Source of the DNA: JADJOY01 sp016713535 [NCBI: Deltaproteobacteria bacterium]
GTDB taxonomy: Bacteria; JADJOY01
Assembly (NCBI GenBank): GCA_016713535.1
Contig: JADJOY010000032.1
Location: 51,027 to 115,026 of the forward strand
Direction of reading: 5' to 3'
Length of the DNA stretch: 64,000 nt
The notes under the pieces were generated by a model. That model did no database searches. It was not told the origin of the DNA and saw only the letters and a program-made list of their open reading frames with translations. A program made the position numbers and the translations under genes. Positions 55,174 to 64,000 of this stretch are shown in pieces. The stretch's first letter is position 1, and every line of letters starts with the position of its first letter.

Positions 55174-56780
55174 CTAGTACAGCTCCGTCGTGATCACCCG
55201 CGCGTACTCGGAGGCCATGATGTCGAAGCCGGCCGGGTTGGGGTGGAGGCCGTCGGCGAGGACCGCCGGCAGCCCGCCGGGAGCCGCCTCGAACGCCGCC
55301 TCCAAGTCGACGAGGGCGCTGCCGGTGTCCTGTGCCACGAACACCAGCGCGGCGTTGTAGTCGTCGATCACCGCGTTGCGCGCCCCTTCGGGGGGACCCT
55401 GGCGGCCGCAACACACGTGGGTGACGCCCGAGATCACGGCGCGCGCGCCGGACACCTGGATGCGATTGATGATCGCCTTGATGTTGTCGGTGTACTCCTT
55501 GACGGGAATCCCCTGGAGGCTGTCGTTGGCGCCGAACTCGATGATGACCAGGTCGGGGTGCACCACCGAGAGGTCGTAGTCGATCTTGTCGACGCCGGTG
55601 GACGAGAGGGTGCTCGGGCGGCCGCGGTTCACGACCGCGTCGCGCGGCACGCCGAGCAGGTCGGCGAGGCGCGGCTCGTAGCCCGAGTTGTCCGGGTCAC
55701 TCTTGTAGTTGGGATCGCCGGTGCCGGCGGTGATCGAGTCGCCGAACGCCATGATCGTGTTGCCGGGGATCACGCTGTTGCAGTTGTGGTCGATACCGCC
55801 GCCGAAGACCTCGGGCGCGCCGGGGAACACATTCGCGTCGCCGTCGTTGCAGTCGGGGCCGGGGTCGCTACCCCCGACGTAGTGGACGAACGTGTCCTGG
55901 TCGTCGTCGTTGGCCTGGATGCCGTCGCAGTCGTTGTCGACGCCGTCGCTCAGGACCTCCTGGGCGTCGGGGTTGATGCTCGCGTTCCGATCGTCGCAGT
56001 CGTTGCCGCCGCGGTAGGCGTTGCTCGGGAAGTGATCGTGGTCCTCGTCCGGGATGTCGAGCCCGTCGCAGTCCTCGTCGACGTCGTCGTTGGGGATCTC
56101 GTCGGCGAGCGGTGACACGTCGGGGTTCCCGTCGTTGCAGTCGAGCGGCGTCGCCACCAGGTCGGCGTCGCCGTCGATCGAGAAGTCGCCGATCGGCTGG
56201 AGCGTGAGGAGCTTCTGCCCGTCGAACGCAGACACCCGATCGACGACCGCGGAGAACCGCCCCTTCTCGGTGGTGGTGAAGTGGATCAGGTTCCCGTCCA
56301 CGATCGGCGCTCCGGTGAGGGCGCGAGCGTCGACCAGCAGGTGGATGCCACCGCGGGTGGTGACGAAGAGCTGCTCCTCGCCGGCGTTGTAGACCAGCTC
56401 GAAGAGCTCCTCGGGCGCGACCACCACGTCGAACGCGCCCTTGGTGGCGCCGATCGCGATCGAGAACGGGTCCGGCAGCGGCGGCAGCGCGCGGGCGTCG
56501 TAGCCGATCGTGCCGTCGGCGTTGCCACTGAACGCGAGCGCCAGCGCGAGCGGGCCGAGCTGCGTCCCGTGGCCGTCCATCTCCACGCGCCCGTCGCTCT
56601 GGATGCGCGCGAAGCGCACGTTGCCCGCGAGATAGACCGGCACGTGGCCGGGGCCGCTGTCGGTCCCGCCACCGCCCCCACCCCTCCGCCGCAGCCGGAC
56701 GACGCCGTGAAACCGGCGACCGCCCAGAGCAACACCACCGCCCAGCGCTTGCACCCCTGCCCACGCATCGTCCAGCCCAT
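55174..56780 (-). CDS. SGNH hydrolase lipoprotein with MopE-type metal-binding repeats, one frame break
   Basis: About 535 residues. The N terminus (MGWTMRGQGCKRW, then WAVAGFTASSGC) is a lipobox with Cys30, followed by a Gly-rich run in which a missing G near 56683 shifts the frame. A beta-rich domain comes next, then three MopE (PF11617-like) repeats with DCNDGNPDVSP, DCDDRNASINP and DCNDGDANVFPG, each with acidic NxxDEDCDG ends that bind calcium. The end is a GDSL/SGNH hydrolase: FGDSITAG, GRPST, FGANDS and DGLHPNPAG. It is probably an esterase on the cell surface. Confidence 0.87.
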
Positions 56781-57000
56781 GTTCCAGACCTCGCAGAGTC
56801 GGCCGCGCGCGCACGGCGCCGGCGGTCGGCTCGCGCGGGACGAGCCGGATCGGGGAGCGGCCGAGAATAGCATCGCGTCGGGCGCCCGCTTCAAGGGCGG
56901 CGCAACCGCGCTTTCCACTCCGCGCGGGCCATGGGTACCCTCCCGCGACCTCGCGCGGGCCGCACCGGCGGCCACGAACCCCGCCCCGGGAGCCTCCGTC

Positions 57001-57992
57001 ATGACCGAACCTCGACCGCGTGCTGGGCTCTCGCCGTGGGTGATCGTGGCGCTGCTGATGGCGATCGGCGTCATGACGGCGGCCACGGTCTCGATGTTCC
57101 GGACCCCCGTGCCACCCCGGCGGGAGCCGCGAGCGACTGCGACGACGCGGGCAAGAAGAAGGACGAGCCCACGAAGCTCGAGAAGGGCTGCCCGATCGAC
57201 AGCGGCGCCTTCCAGGCACCGCCGGTCGTCGAGGTTCCCCCCCCGGCGCCGGCCGCGCCAGCACCCGCACCGGCGGCGGCACCGTCCTTGGATGCCGCCG
57301 CCCAGGCGGAGAGCGCGCGGCGCAAGCTCGACGAGGTGCTGAAGAGCCCGGGTTTCCGCCAGGTCCTCGATCGCCAGGTGCACACGCAGCTCGAGGAGAT
57401 CGACGCGGCGTTGCACCTCACGCCCGAGCAGAAGCAGAAGCTGAGCGAGCTCTTCGCGCGCCAGGCGCAGGCCGGCGTCGCGATGGGCGCCGCGGTGCTC
57501 GGCGGGGGTGACGGCGCCGCCGGGCCGGACGATGTGTTCGCGATCCAGAAGGAGATCGAGAACGTCCTGACGCCTGCGCAGCGCCGCGACTACGACGCCT
57601 ACAAGAAGGCCAAGGCCGAGCTGGCGCGAGAGCGTCAGCGTGACAAGGAGGAGCGCAGCCTGGTGAGCTCGCTCGGCCTCGACGCGTCCCAACGCGACGA
57701 GGTCGCCCGGCTGGTGTCCGAGTCCGGGCTCGAGCCGGCGCCCGCGATCGGCGAGGTGGAGCGCGAGCAGCTCGCGCGCACGGCACCCGCGAGCGCGGAG
57801 CGCAGCGCGGCGATCGCCAAGCTCTTCGAGCACGACGTCGAGGATCCCGCGCTGACCGCCAGGCTGCGCGCCGTGTTGCGCCCGGAGCAGTTCGCGCGCT
57901 ACGAGGAGTACCTGGCCCGCAAGCGCACCCAGCGTGAGCAGGTGAAGCTCATGCTCGGCGGTGGTGCCGCGCCGGCCGCCGCCCAGCCGTGA
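57001..57992 (+). CDS. Membrane-anchored protein of unknown function, one frame break
   Basis: About 330 residues. MTEPRPRAGLSPWVIVALLMA starts a single transmembrane helix (about residues 12-33). After a frame change near 57105, an Asp/Lys-rich segment (DCDDAGKKKDEPTK), a Pro/Ala linker and a helical domain (LEEIDAALHLTPEQKQKLSELF, LTPAQRRDYDAYKKAKAELA) follow. The last segment reads like the Spy/CpxP-type LTxxQ repeats, LHLTPEQKQKL and LRPEQFARYEEY. It may be a periplasmic stress or metal-sensing protein. Its stop overlaps the next gene's GTG start. Confidence 0.72.
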
Positions 57993-59413
57993 CGACGCCG
58001 CGCTCGATCCTGCTCGTCAACCCGTCGCTGTGGGCGGGTTACCGCGGGACGTGGTTCGGGCGCTTCGTCGAGCTGCTGCCGCCGCAGAACCTGCTCGCCG
58101 TCGCGGCGCCGCTGGTGGCGGCGGGCCACCACGTGCGCGTCGTCGATCTGTCGCTCGCCGCGGACGGCGAGCGCGCGCTCGCGGCGAGCTTGCGCGAGCG
58201 CGCGCCGGACGTGGTCGGGCTCACGTTCCTCTCGCCGCAGGAGGGCCAGGTCGCGCCGCTGGTGCGGATGGTGCGCGAGCGCGCGCCAACAGCGCGGCTG
58301 TGGCTCGGGGGCGTGGGGCCGACGGTCGATCCGGCGGGGGTGGCGCGCAGGCTCGCGCCCGACGCCCTGGTGATCGGCGAGGGCGACACCACCCTCGCGC
58401 GCGCCCTCGACGCGTCGCCGGACCTCGACGACCCCCCTCCCGGCGCCGCCTGGGTCCGCGACGGGGTGCTCCTCCAGGGCCCGCTCCAGCCGCTCCAGGA
58501 CGACCTCGACGAGCTCCCGCTGCCGGCCCTCGAGCTGGTCCGCGCGCGCGACTACGCGCGCGGCCGGCGCGGCGCCGCGGCGCCCATCGAGACCTCGCGC
58601 GGCTGCGTCTACCTCTGCACCTTCTGCACCAAGGCGGTCTTCGGCGGCCGCTTCCGGGTCAAGTCACCGGCGCGGGTGGCGCGCGAGATGCTGCGCATCC
58701 GCGACCTCGGCTACGCCGAGGCGGTGGTCTACGACGACACCTTCAACCTCTCGATGCGGCGCGCCCGCGAGGTGGCCGACAAGCTCATCGCGGCGGGCTC
58801 GCCGCTGCCGTGGAACTGCCGCGTCGGCATCCGCGCCGACCGGGTCGACGCCGACCTGCTCGAGCGGATGCGCGCCGCCGGCTGCTACCGCGTCTCGTTC
58901 GGCGTCGAGAGCGGCGATCAGGCGGTGCTCGACTCGGCCAAGAAGGGCACCGAGGTGAACGACGTCGCGCACGCGTTCGCCCTCGCCGAGCGCGCCGGGA
59001 TCGAGACGATGGCGTTCTACATCCTCGGGCTCCCCACCGACACGCCCGCGAGCATGCGCGCCACCGCGCGCTATTCGCACCGCATCGCCTCCACGTTCGC
59101 CAAGTTCAACGTGTTCATGCCGCTACCCTCGACACCCGACTGGGACGACTTCGAGCGCCGCGGCCTGCTCGCGCCCGACGCCGCCGCGCGTCTCGACTTC
59201 CACCGCGTGGGCGATGGCTGGCGCCACCCGACGCTCACGCCGCGCCAGATCCGGCGCGCCCACACCCGCGCATTCCTCGCCTACTACGCCCATCCGCGCC
59301 GCCTCGCGCGGGCACTGCGGGCGTGGCTGCGGCGCCCCGGGACGCGCCGCTCGCCGGACCCGAGCTGGCGCGTGGGCGCTCCGTCGCCCGCTCGCCTCTC
59401 CACTCCCGCCTGA
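57989..59413 (+). CDS. B12-binding radical SAM protein
   Basis: The 474-residue enzyme has an N-terminal cobalamin-binding domain (ILLVNPS, FVELLPPQNLLAVAAPL, GLTFLSPQEGQ) and a radical SAM domain with SRGCVYLCTFC (about residues 204-214) and SFGVESGDQAVLDSAKKG. Such class B enzymes add methyl groups to unreactive carbons or phosphorus, or modify hopanoids and tetrapyrroles. A Glu-Gly-Asp-Thr (GEGDTT) follows the B12 part. No partner gene indicates the substrate. GTGA overlap with the upstream gene. Confidence 0.9.
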   Translation: MTTPRSILLVNPSLWAGYRGTWFGRFVELLPPQNLLAVAAPLVAAGHHVRVVDLSLAADGERALAASLRERAPDVVGLTFLSPQEGQVAPLVRMVRERAPTARLWLGGVGPTVDPAGVARRLAPDALVIGEGDTTLARALDASPDLDDPPPGAAWVRDGVLLQGPLQPLQDDLDELPLPALELVRARDYARGRRGAAAPIETSRGCVYLCTFCTKAVFGGRFRVKSPARVAREMLRIRDLGYAEAVVYDDTFNLSMRRAREVADKLIAAGSPLPWNCRVGIRADRVDADLLERMRAAGCYRVSFGVESGDQAVLDSAKKGTEVNDVAHAFALAERAGIETMAFYILGLPTDTPASMRATARYSHRIASTFAKFNVFMPLPSTPDWDDFERRGLLAPDAAARLDFHRVGDGWRHPTLTPRQIRRAHTRAFLAYYAHPRRLARALRAWLRRPGTRRSPDPSWRVGAPSPARLSTPA

Positions 59414-59589
59414 CGCGCTGCCCACGTGAGCGGCGGAAACGCCGTCTTCCCGCACAAACAATTCCTTGCATTCGAAGGCGTCCGCAGCGTGGCGCCGGGG
59501 TCGCGCGCGTGTGTACCATTTGCGGAGGTGGCGTGACGCGTACGTGACGCCGCCGTTCCCAACCCGCGGTGTCTGCCGAGGTCCCGATC

Positions 59590-60811
59590 GTGCGAATCGC
59601 CCGCTGGCTCCTGCCCTGCCTCGCGCTCGCCGTCATGGGGGCGCAGCCCTGCAACCCGGCGCCGCAGCCGTGCACCACCGACAGCGACGGCGACGGTGTG
59701 TGCGAGCTGAGCGACGTGTGCGCCGGCGCCGACGACCGCGTCGACGCCGACCTCGACGGCGTCCCCGACGCGTGCGACGCGTGCCCCGCCGACGTGGGCG
59801 GCGACGCCGACGGCGACGGCGTGTGCGACGCCGTGGATCCGTGCCCCCTCGATTCACCCGACGACGGCGACGGGAACCTCACCTGCGACTCGACCGACCG
59901 CTATCCGCAGGACGGCGCGATCCGCCTCGACGAGGCGCAAGCGCGCGGCACCCACAACAGCTACCACGTGCAGCCGCTCGTCACCTTCGACCCGAGCCAC
60001 GCCTACACGCAGGCGCCGCTCGACGTCCAGCTCGGCGTCCAGGGAGTGCGCGCCTTCGAGATCGACATCCACCTCCACGAGGACGGCTTCCGCGTCTACC
60101 ACCTGCTCGCCGTCGACCCGATCAGCACCTGCTACAGCCTGGTCGACTGCCTCACCACGATTCGCGACTGGTCCATCGCCCACCGTGACCACATGCCGAT
60201 CCAGATCTGGATCGAGGTGAAGGACGACGTGGGCGGCTTCCCGATCGACGACCTCGGTCCGGTCGACACGCTCATGCGCGGCGTCTTCGGCGACGACCTC
60301 ATCTTCACCCCCCGACGATCTCCAGGCGAGCTTCGCCTCGCCGCGCGCGGCGCTCGACGCCGTCGGCTGGCCGGCGCTCGGCGAGCTGCGCGGCCAGGTG
60401 ATGTTCATGCTGCTCGAGAGCGGCGCGCTGCGCGACAGCTACACCTACGGCGGCACCACGCTCGCCGGGCGGGTGATGTTCGTCACCGCGGACGCGGCCC
60501 AGTTCACCGCGCCGTGGGCCGCGGTGGCCAAGATCAACAACCCTGCGGACCCCGACGTCGCCGCCGCGCACGCGGCGCGGGTCCTGGTCGCGAGCAACAC
60601 CTGCGGCGCGGCCACCTCCACGGTCGACTGCGACGCGTCCCGGGCCGCCGGGCTCGCCAACGGCGTGCAGATGCTGATGGACGACTTCCCGGCGCCGGTG
60701 GCGAGCCGCCCCGACTGGCTCGTGGTCCCGGGCGGCACGCCCGCCCGGTGCAACCCCGTCACCGCCGGCCCGAGCTGCACGGCCGAATCGATCGAGAACC
60801 TGGCGCCGTGA
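59590..60811 (+). CDS. PI-PLC-like exported phosphodiesterase with thrombospondin-3 repeats, one frame break
   Basis: About 406 residues. GTG 59590 gives a signal peptide (RWLLPCLALAVMGAQ) and has GAGGT about 8 bases upstream. Calcium-binding repeats of the thrombospondin type 3 kind (DSDGDGVC, DADGDGVC, DGVPDACDACP) come first. The catalytic region begins RGTHNSYHVQP, with SHAYTQAPLDVQLGVQGVR and FEIDIH, the His and acidic residues of the Ca-dependent PI-PLC (C1-type) family. An extra C in the run at 60308-60313 splits it; the fix gives PDDLQASFASPRAALD. It probably cleaves a phospholipid or lipid-linked sugar. Confidence 0.83.
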
Positions 60812-60828
60812 GATCGGCGCGGCGGGCG

Positions 60829-60899
60829 GGGACGGGCCCCGCCCCTACGGCGTCTTCGGTGATTCGACCCGTAGGGGCGGGCCCTGCGCCCGCCCGAGG
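60829..60899. repeat. Family-3 hairpin pair between convergent genes
   Basis: GGGCGGGG-ACGGG-CCCCGCCC, then CTACGG, spacer, and the inverted CCGTAGGGGCGGGC with TGC and GCCCGCC. It is the same signature as at 6113 and 49391 and lies between two convergent stops, so it may end both transcripts. Confidence 0.6.
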
Positions 60900-60910
60900 C
60901 CTCGTCGACC

Positions 60911-61448
60911 TCAGCGCCGGTCCTTGATGTCCACGTTCTGGCTCTTGTCCTTGTAGACGCAGGTGCGGTCGTAGTCCTGCCCCTTCCAGCGCACCCGGAT
61001 GTCCGACTCCCACACGTCGGGGCGGGCCTCGGTGAACCCTCCCCAGCGCAGGATCTCGATCTTCTGCGAGCTCGCCTTGGCCTCGCACGCCTGACGCGCG
61101 CGCTCGCGGACCGCGTGCTTCTCGGCGCCCTCCGCGGCGTTGCTCTGGCCGGGGTTCTCGCTGAAGTCGACGTCCTTGCTGTTGATGTTGAAGCGGCACA
61201 CGCTGGTACGGCGCGCCCTTGGCCTCGACCACCAGGTCAGCCTCGAAGTGGCCCTGGGTCGCCTCGCGGATGCCATGCCAGGTGCGGATCTCCATGCCGA
61301 GCGACTTCGCCTTGGCCTCGCAGGCGTCGTGGACCTGCTGGCGCTCGGCCGGGTTCACGGTCTTGTAGTTGCTGCCCCACTCGGCGGCGCCCGCGACCAC
61401 GGGTAGGGAAGCCGCGACCACCAACGGAGCGATCGTCCACCAGCGCAT
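60911..61448 (-). CDS. Exported protein with two repeated domains, one frame break
   Basis: About 178 residues. A signal peptide (MRWWTIAPLVVAASLPVVAG) leads to domain 1 (DACEAKAKSLGMEIRTWHGI, then ADLVVEAKG and VCRFNINSKDVDF) and domain 2 (QACEAKASSQKIEILRWGGF, SDIRVRWKGQDY, TCVYKDKSQNVDI). The two share a CEAKA start, an aromatic core, a basic strand and a second Cys, so they arose by internal duplication. A single-base change near 61205 splits domain 1. Function unknown; a cysteine pair per domain suggests periplasmic disulfides. Confidence 0.66.
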
Positions 61449-61532
61449 GTTCCGTCTCCTCGGGAAAAGGTTTTCCCGCAGGCGTAGACGGTCGCGCGCC
61501 GTGCTTCAAGTGGCGCCGCCGCCGAGCGGCGC

Positions 61533-61791
61533 TCAGCGATCGACGATCTTCACGTCCTTACCGCGGTCGTCGTACGCGCACGTCCGCTCCGAGAGGCCTT
61601 GGACTCGCACGCGTCGCGCATGCGTGCGCGCTCGCTCGCCTGGCTCCCCCATTCGCCGCCCGCGGTGGTTCACCGTGAGCGGCACCTCGAACTGGCCGGG
61701 GCTCACCTCGCGGATGCCGTGCCAGCTCTGGATGCCGAGGTGGTCCGAGCGCGGCACAGGCCGCCAGCGGGAGGGCTCGCGTCCACCACAT
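61533..61791 (-). pseudogene. Scrambled paralog of the two-domain exported protein
   Basis: MWWTRALPLAACAA (a signal start), LGIQSWHGIREVSPGQFEVP, EWGSQASERARM with DACESKAS, and ERTCAYDDRGKDVKIVDR occur in different frames. Compared with the preceding gene, a central block is deleted and the order is disturbed, with several frame changes. It is probably non-functional. Confidence 0.56.
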
Positions 61792-61923
61792 GGCCTTCTC
61801 CTTCGGCAACGCACCAGGAACCCGCGCGTTGCGGCCCATCCGCCCGATCGCTAGCATGCCCGAACCTGCGCGTCGGCGCTCCGCCGCCACCCTCGGAAGC
61901 GCCGCGCCACCGGAAGGATCCTC

Positions 61924-63357
61924 ATGACGGCCACGCCACCCGTGCCTCCGAATCCCTACCTGGTGGGCGCTTTCGCGCCTCAGGCGCAGGAGATCACCGC
62001 CCACGATCTCACGGTGCTGGAAGGTGAGATCCCGCGCGAGCTACGCGGGATGTTCGTGCGAAACGGCGCGAATCCGCGCTTCGCGCCGCCGGGCCGCTAC
62101 CACTGGTTCGACGGCGACGCGATGGTCCACGGCGTCCACCTCGAGGACGGCCGCGCCAGCTACGCCAACCGCTTCGTGCGCAGCCGCGACTTCCTCGCCG
62201 AGGACGCCGCCGGACGCGCGCTGTGGGGCGGCATCCTCGATCCGATCCCGCCCGAGAACCGCGACCATCCCGACAAGGACACCGCCAACACGGACCTCGT
62301 GTGGCACAACGGCCGGCTGCTCGCGACGTGGTGGCTGGGCGGCGAGCCGGTGGCGCTCGCGGTGCCGTCGCTCGACACCGTGGGCCCGTATTCGTACGAG
62401 GGACGGCTCGGATGCGGGCTCGCGTCGCACCCCAAGGTCGATCCGCGGACCGGCGAGCTCGTGTTCTTCGACTACTCGCCCTACCGCGCGCCCTACCTCA
62501 CCTACGGTGTGGCGTCGGCGGACGGGTCGCGGATCACCACCACGCCGATCGAGCTGCCGGGGCCGCGCCTGCTCCACGACATCGCGATCACGCAGCACTT
62601 CACGATCTTCCTCGACTTCCCGATGTTCTGGGACATGGGCGGGCTCGCGAGCGGGAGGCGCCGCGTGGGCTTCGACGCCGAGCGGCCGAGCCGCTTCGGC
62701 ATCGTGCCGCGCCACGGCACCAACGCCGACGTACGCTGGTTCGAGGCGCCGCCCTGCTACTGCTACCACACGATCAACGCGTGGGAGGACGGCGACGTCG
62801 TCGAGCTGCTGGCGTGCAGGATCGAGAATCCGCTGCCGCGGACGCGCGAGTCCGACGGCAAGATCCCGCGGCTCTTCTTCCTCGAGCTCAACCCGTTCCT
62901 GACGCGCTGGCGCTTCGACCTGAAGACGGGCGCCGTCTCGGAGGAGCGCCTCGACGACCGCCCCACCGAGTTCCCGCGCATGAACAACCAGCAGCTCGGG
63001 GTGAAGACGCGCTACAGCTACAACCCGAGCATCGCCGAGTCCTCGGAGCTCCTCTTCGACGGGGTGATCCAGTACGACACCGAGCGCGGCACCTCGGCGC
63101 ACCACCGCTGGGGCGCGGGGCGCTTCGGCGGCGAGGTGGTGTTCGCGCCGCGCAGCGGGGCCACCGACGAGAACGACGGCTGGCTCGTCACCTTCGTCCA
63201 CGACACCCACACCGAGCTGTCGGAGCTGGTGGTCCTCGACGCCCGCGACGTCGGCGCGGCCAAGCCGGTCGCGCGGCTCCACATCCCGCAGCGGGTGCCG
63301 ATCGGCTTCCACGCGTGGTGGGTGCGCGGCGAGGACATGGACCACGCGGCGACATGA
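61924..63357 (+). CDS. Carotenoid oxygenase (retinal pigment epithelium 65-type)
   Basis: The 477-residue enzyme cleaves a carotenoid or related polyene with O2. The four iron-binding His residues are His169 (SHPKVD), His218 (LLHDIAIT), His282 (YCYHTIN) and His463 (GFHAWW). The second-shell Glu lies in the same motifs. The N terminus (NPYLVGAFAPQ, LEGEIPRELRGMFVRNGANPR) and length are typical. Start ATG 61924 has a GGAAGGATCCTC upstream. Substrate cannot be told; lignostilbene cleavage is possible in this family. Confidence 0.96.
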   Translation: MTATPPVPPNPYLVGAFAPQAQEITAHDLTVLEGEIPRELRGMFVRNGANPRFAPPGRYHWFDGDAMVHGVHLEDGRASYANRFVRSRDFLAEDAAGRALWGGILDPIPPENRDHPDKDTANTDLVWHNGRLLATWWLGGEPVALAVPSLDTVGPYSYEGRLGCGLASHPKVDPRTGELVFFDYSPYRAPYLTYGVASADGSRITTTPIELPGPRLLHDIAITQHFTIFLDFPMFWDMGGLASGRRRVGFDAERPSRFGIVPRHGTNADVRWFEAPPCYCYHTINAWEDGDVVELLACRIENPLPRTRESDGKIPRLFFLELNPFLTRWRFDLKTGAVSEERLDDRPTEFPRMNNQQLGVKTRYSYNPSIAESSELLFDGVIQYDTERGTSAHHRWGAGRFGGEVVFAPRSGATDENDGWLVTFVHDTHTELSELVVLDARDVGAAKPVARLHIPQRVPIGFHAWWVRGEDMDHAAT

Positions 63358-63360
63358 GGC

Positions 63361-63429
63361 CTGGAGGGTCGCGCTCCGTCGCGACCGGCCGAGGTCCCGA
63401 TCGCGGCGGTGACGGAGCACCGCCCTCCA
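63361..63429. repeat. Family-2 hairpin element (TGGAGGG bounded)
   Basis: TGGAGGG (63362-63368) and CCCTCCA (63423-63429) form the outer stem; inside is GGTCGCG (63367-63373) pairing with CGCGACC (63380-63386) and CGGTG with CACCG. It lies after the carotenoid oxygenase stop and before the OsmC gene. Confidence 0.58.
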
Positions 63430-63449
63430 CGCCGGAGAGGAGCTCCCCC

Positions 63450-63836
63450 ATGCGTCCCGCCACCGTCCGCACTCGCGCCGGCAAGTTCCAGCAGTCCGTC
63501 ACCCTCGGCCCCCACGAGCTCGTCGCCGACGAGCCCGCCGAGAGCGGCGGCGAAGACCAGGGCCCGGCGCCCCACGACTTCCTGCTCGCGGCCCTCGGCG
63601 CCTGCACCTCGATGACCGTGAAGATGTACGCCGACCGCAAGGGCTGGCCGCTCACCGCGGTGCGCGTCGAGCTCTCGCAGGAAAAACAGGGTACGGCGCA
63701 CGTGTTTCACCGCGTGGTGCACCTCGAGGGCGACCTCGACGACGAGCAGCGCGCGCGGCTCCTCGACATCGCCCAGAAGTGCCCGGTGCACCGCACGCTC
63801 TCGGGCGAGATACGGATCGAGAGCGCGCTCGGCTGA
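63450..63836 (+). CDS. OsmC family protein
   Basis: The 128-residue protein has the OsmC core: PHDFLLAALGACTSMTV with Cys60-like residue, LEGDLDDEQRARLLDIAQKCPVHRTLSG with a second Cys, and a final strand. Both cysteines are in the usual places for a thiol-dependent peroxide or hydroperoxide reductase. GGAGAGG lies 8 bases before the ATG. It follows the carotenoid oxygenase, separated by a hairpin element. Confidence 0.91.
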   Translation: MRPATVRTRAGKFQQSVTLGPHELVADEPAESGGEDQGPAPHDFLLAALGACTSMTVKMYADRKGWPLTAVRVELSQEKQGTAHVFHRVVHLEGDLDDEQRARLLDIAQKCPVHRTLSGEIRIESALG

Positions 63837-63871
63837 CGCGCCTTTCCGCCGGCCGAAGGCGCTGCGACGCC

Positions 63872-63891
63872 GGCCCGCCAGGAGGCGGGCC
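63872..63891. terminator. Hairpin GGCCCGCC-AGGA-GGCGGGCC
   Basis: Perfect 8-bp arms with AGGA loop, 36 bases after the OsmC stop. The loop is the one seen in the 69-bp repeat. Confidence 0.55.
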
Positions 63892-63935
63892 CTCCGAACG
63901 ATGGTGCGCCGACGCGCGGCGTCCCGATCGGTCGT

Positions 63936-64000
63936 TCACCCGCCCGCGGCGTCCGCTTCCAGCGCCTCGATCACGTCCTGGGTCTTCTGGGCGAGGTCGG
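63936..64000 (-). CDS. C-terminal end of an unidentified gene, cut by the window
   Basis: Read on the minus strand from the window edge, the frame is LAQKTQDVIEALEADAAGG with a stop at 63936-63938. The rest lies outside. Nothing identifies it. Confidence 0.5.
   Translation of the reverse strand, partial: DLAQKTQDVIEALEADAAGG

Noticed and set aside
1-64000. tRNA or rRNA genes
   Set aside because: No tRNA-like arm pattern with a T-loop consensus and no rRNA signature was found by eye; a tRNAscan run could confirm.

Overview
The window is about 70% GC by eye and carries roughly 55 genes of a Gram-negative, probably uncultured bacterium. Signs of a Gram-negative envelope are an LpxH-type phosphoesterase, a porin-like outer-membrane protein, a SurA-like chaperone and many lipoproteins. 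Together with an F420-type luciferase-like oxidoreductase, sulfatases, sulfotransferase, carotenoid oxygenase, a FadE5/FabG4/HtdX-like lipid operon and an octaheme cytochrome, this fits a deltaproteobacterium-like lineage (Myxococcota, Desulfobacterota or Binatota). The phylum is inferred and not proven. No rRNA, tRNA, CRISPR array or intact transposase was seen.

Layout. 0-12 kb: sulfatase end, SPASM radical SAM protein, cation diffusion facilitator, sulfotransferase, a 135-bp repeat array, LLM oxidoreductase, alpha/beta hydrolase, pyrE, MgtC, and a HAD-arylsulfatase pair. 12-20 kb: BASS transporter, octaheme-TPR cytochrome, TspO, GspE/PilB ATPase, gpsA, metallophosphoesterase. 20-31 kb: second repeat locus, beta-roll exported protein, SPFH pair, mfd and a SurA-like gene, then a 69-bp repeat array and an ArsC/LpxH/VOC operon. 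31-44 kb: membrane protein, glycoside hydrolase, hybrid histidine kinase, the ppa-trpB2-hydrolase-acetyltransferase operon, and tandem lipoprotein paralogs. 44.7-47.0 kb: a decayed accessory island with a C1-peptidase remnant, an antitoxin-like remnant, an AbiE-like toxin-antitoxin pair bounded by imperfect direct repeats, and an HsdS remnant. 47-52.4 kb: TetR, acyl-CoA dehydrogenase, MaoC and FabG operon with a clear operator palindrome. 52.5-64 kb: outer-membrane protein, membrane nuclease-like protein, SGNH/MopE lipoprotein, B12 radical SAM enzyme, PI-PLC-like protein, carotenoid oxygenase, OsmC.

Two things stand out. First, the intergenic spaces carry three families of GC-rich hairpin elements whose arms differ between loci but stay complementary: a three-hairpin element of about 135 bp, a TGGAGGG-bounded element, and a GGGCGGGC..CCCTAC element. 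This covariation pattern suggests selection on or spread of a folded structure. Second, about fifteen coding genes, including mfd and ppa, hold one-base indels that a single correction repairs, so the sequence itself probably has residual homopolymer/GC-run errors. Genes split this way are annotated as one locus and are not called pseudogenes unless other decay is visible. Many operons use 4-bp ATGA/GTGA stop-start overlaps, which helped choose starts.
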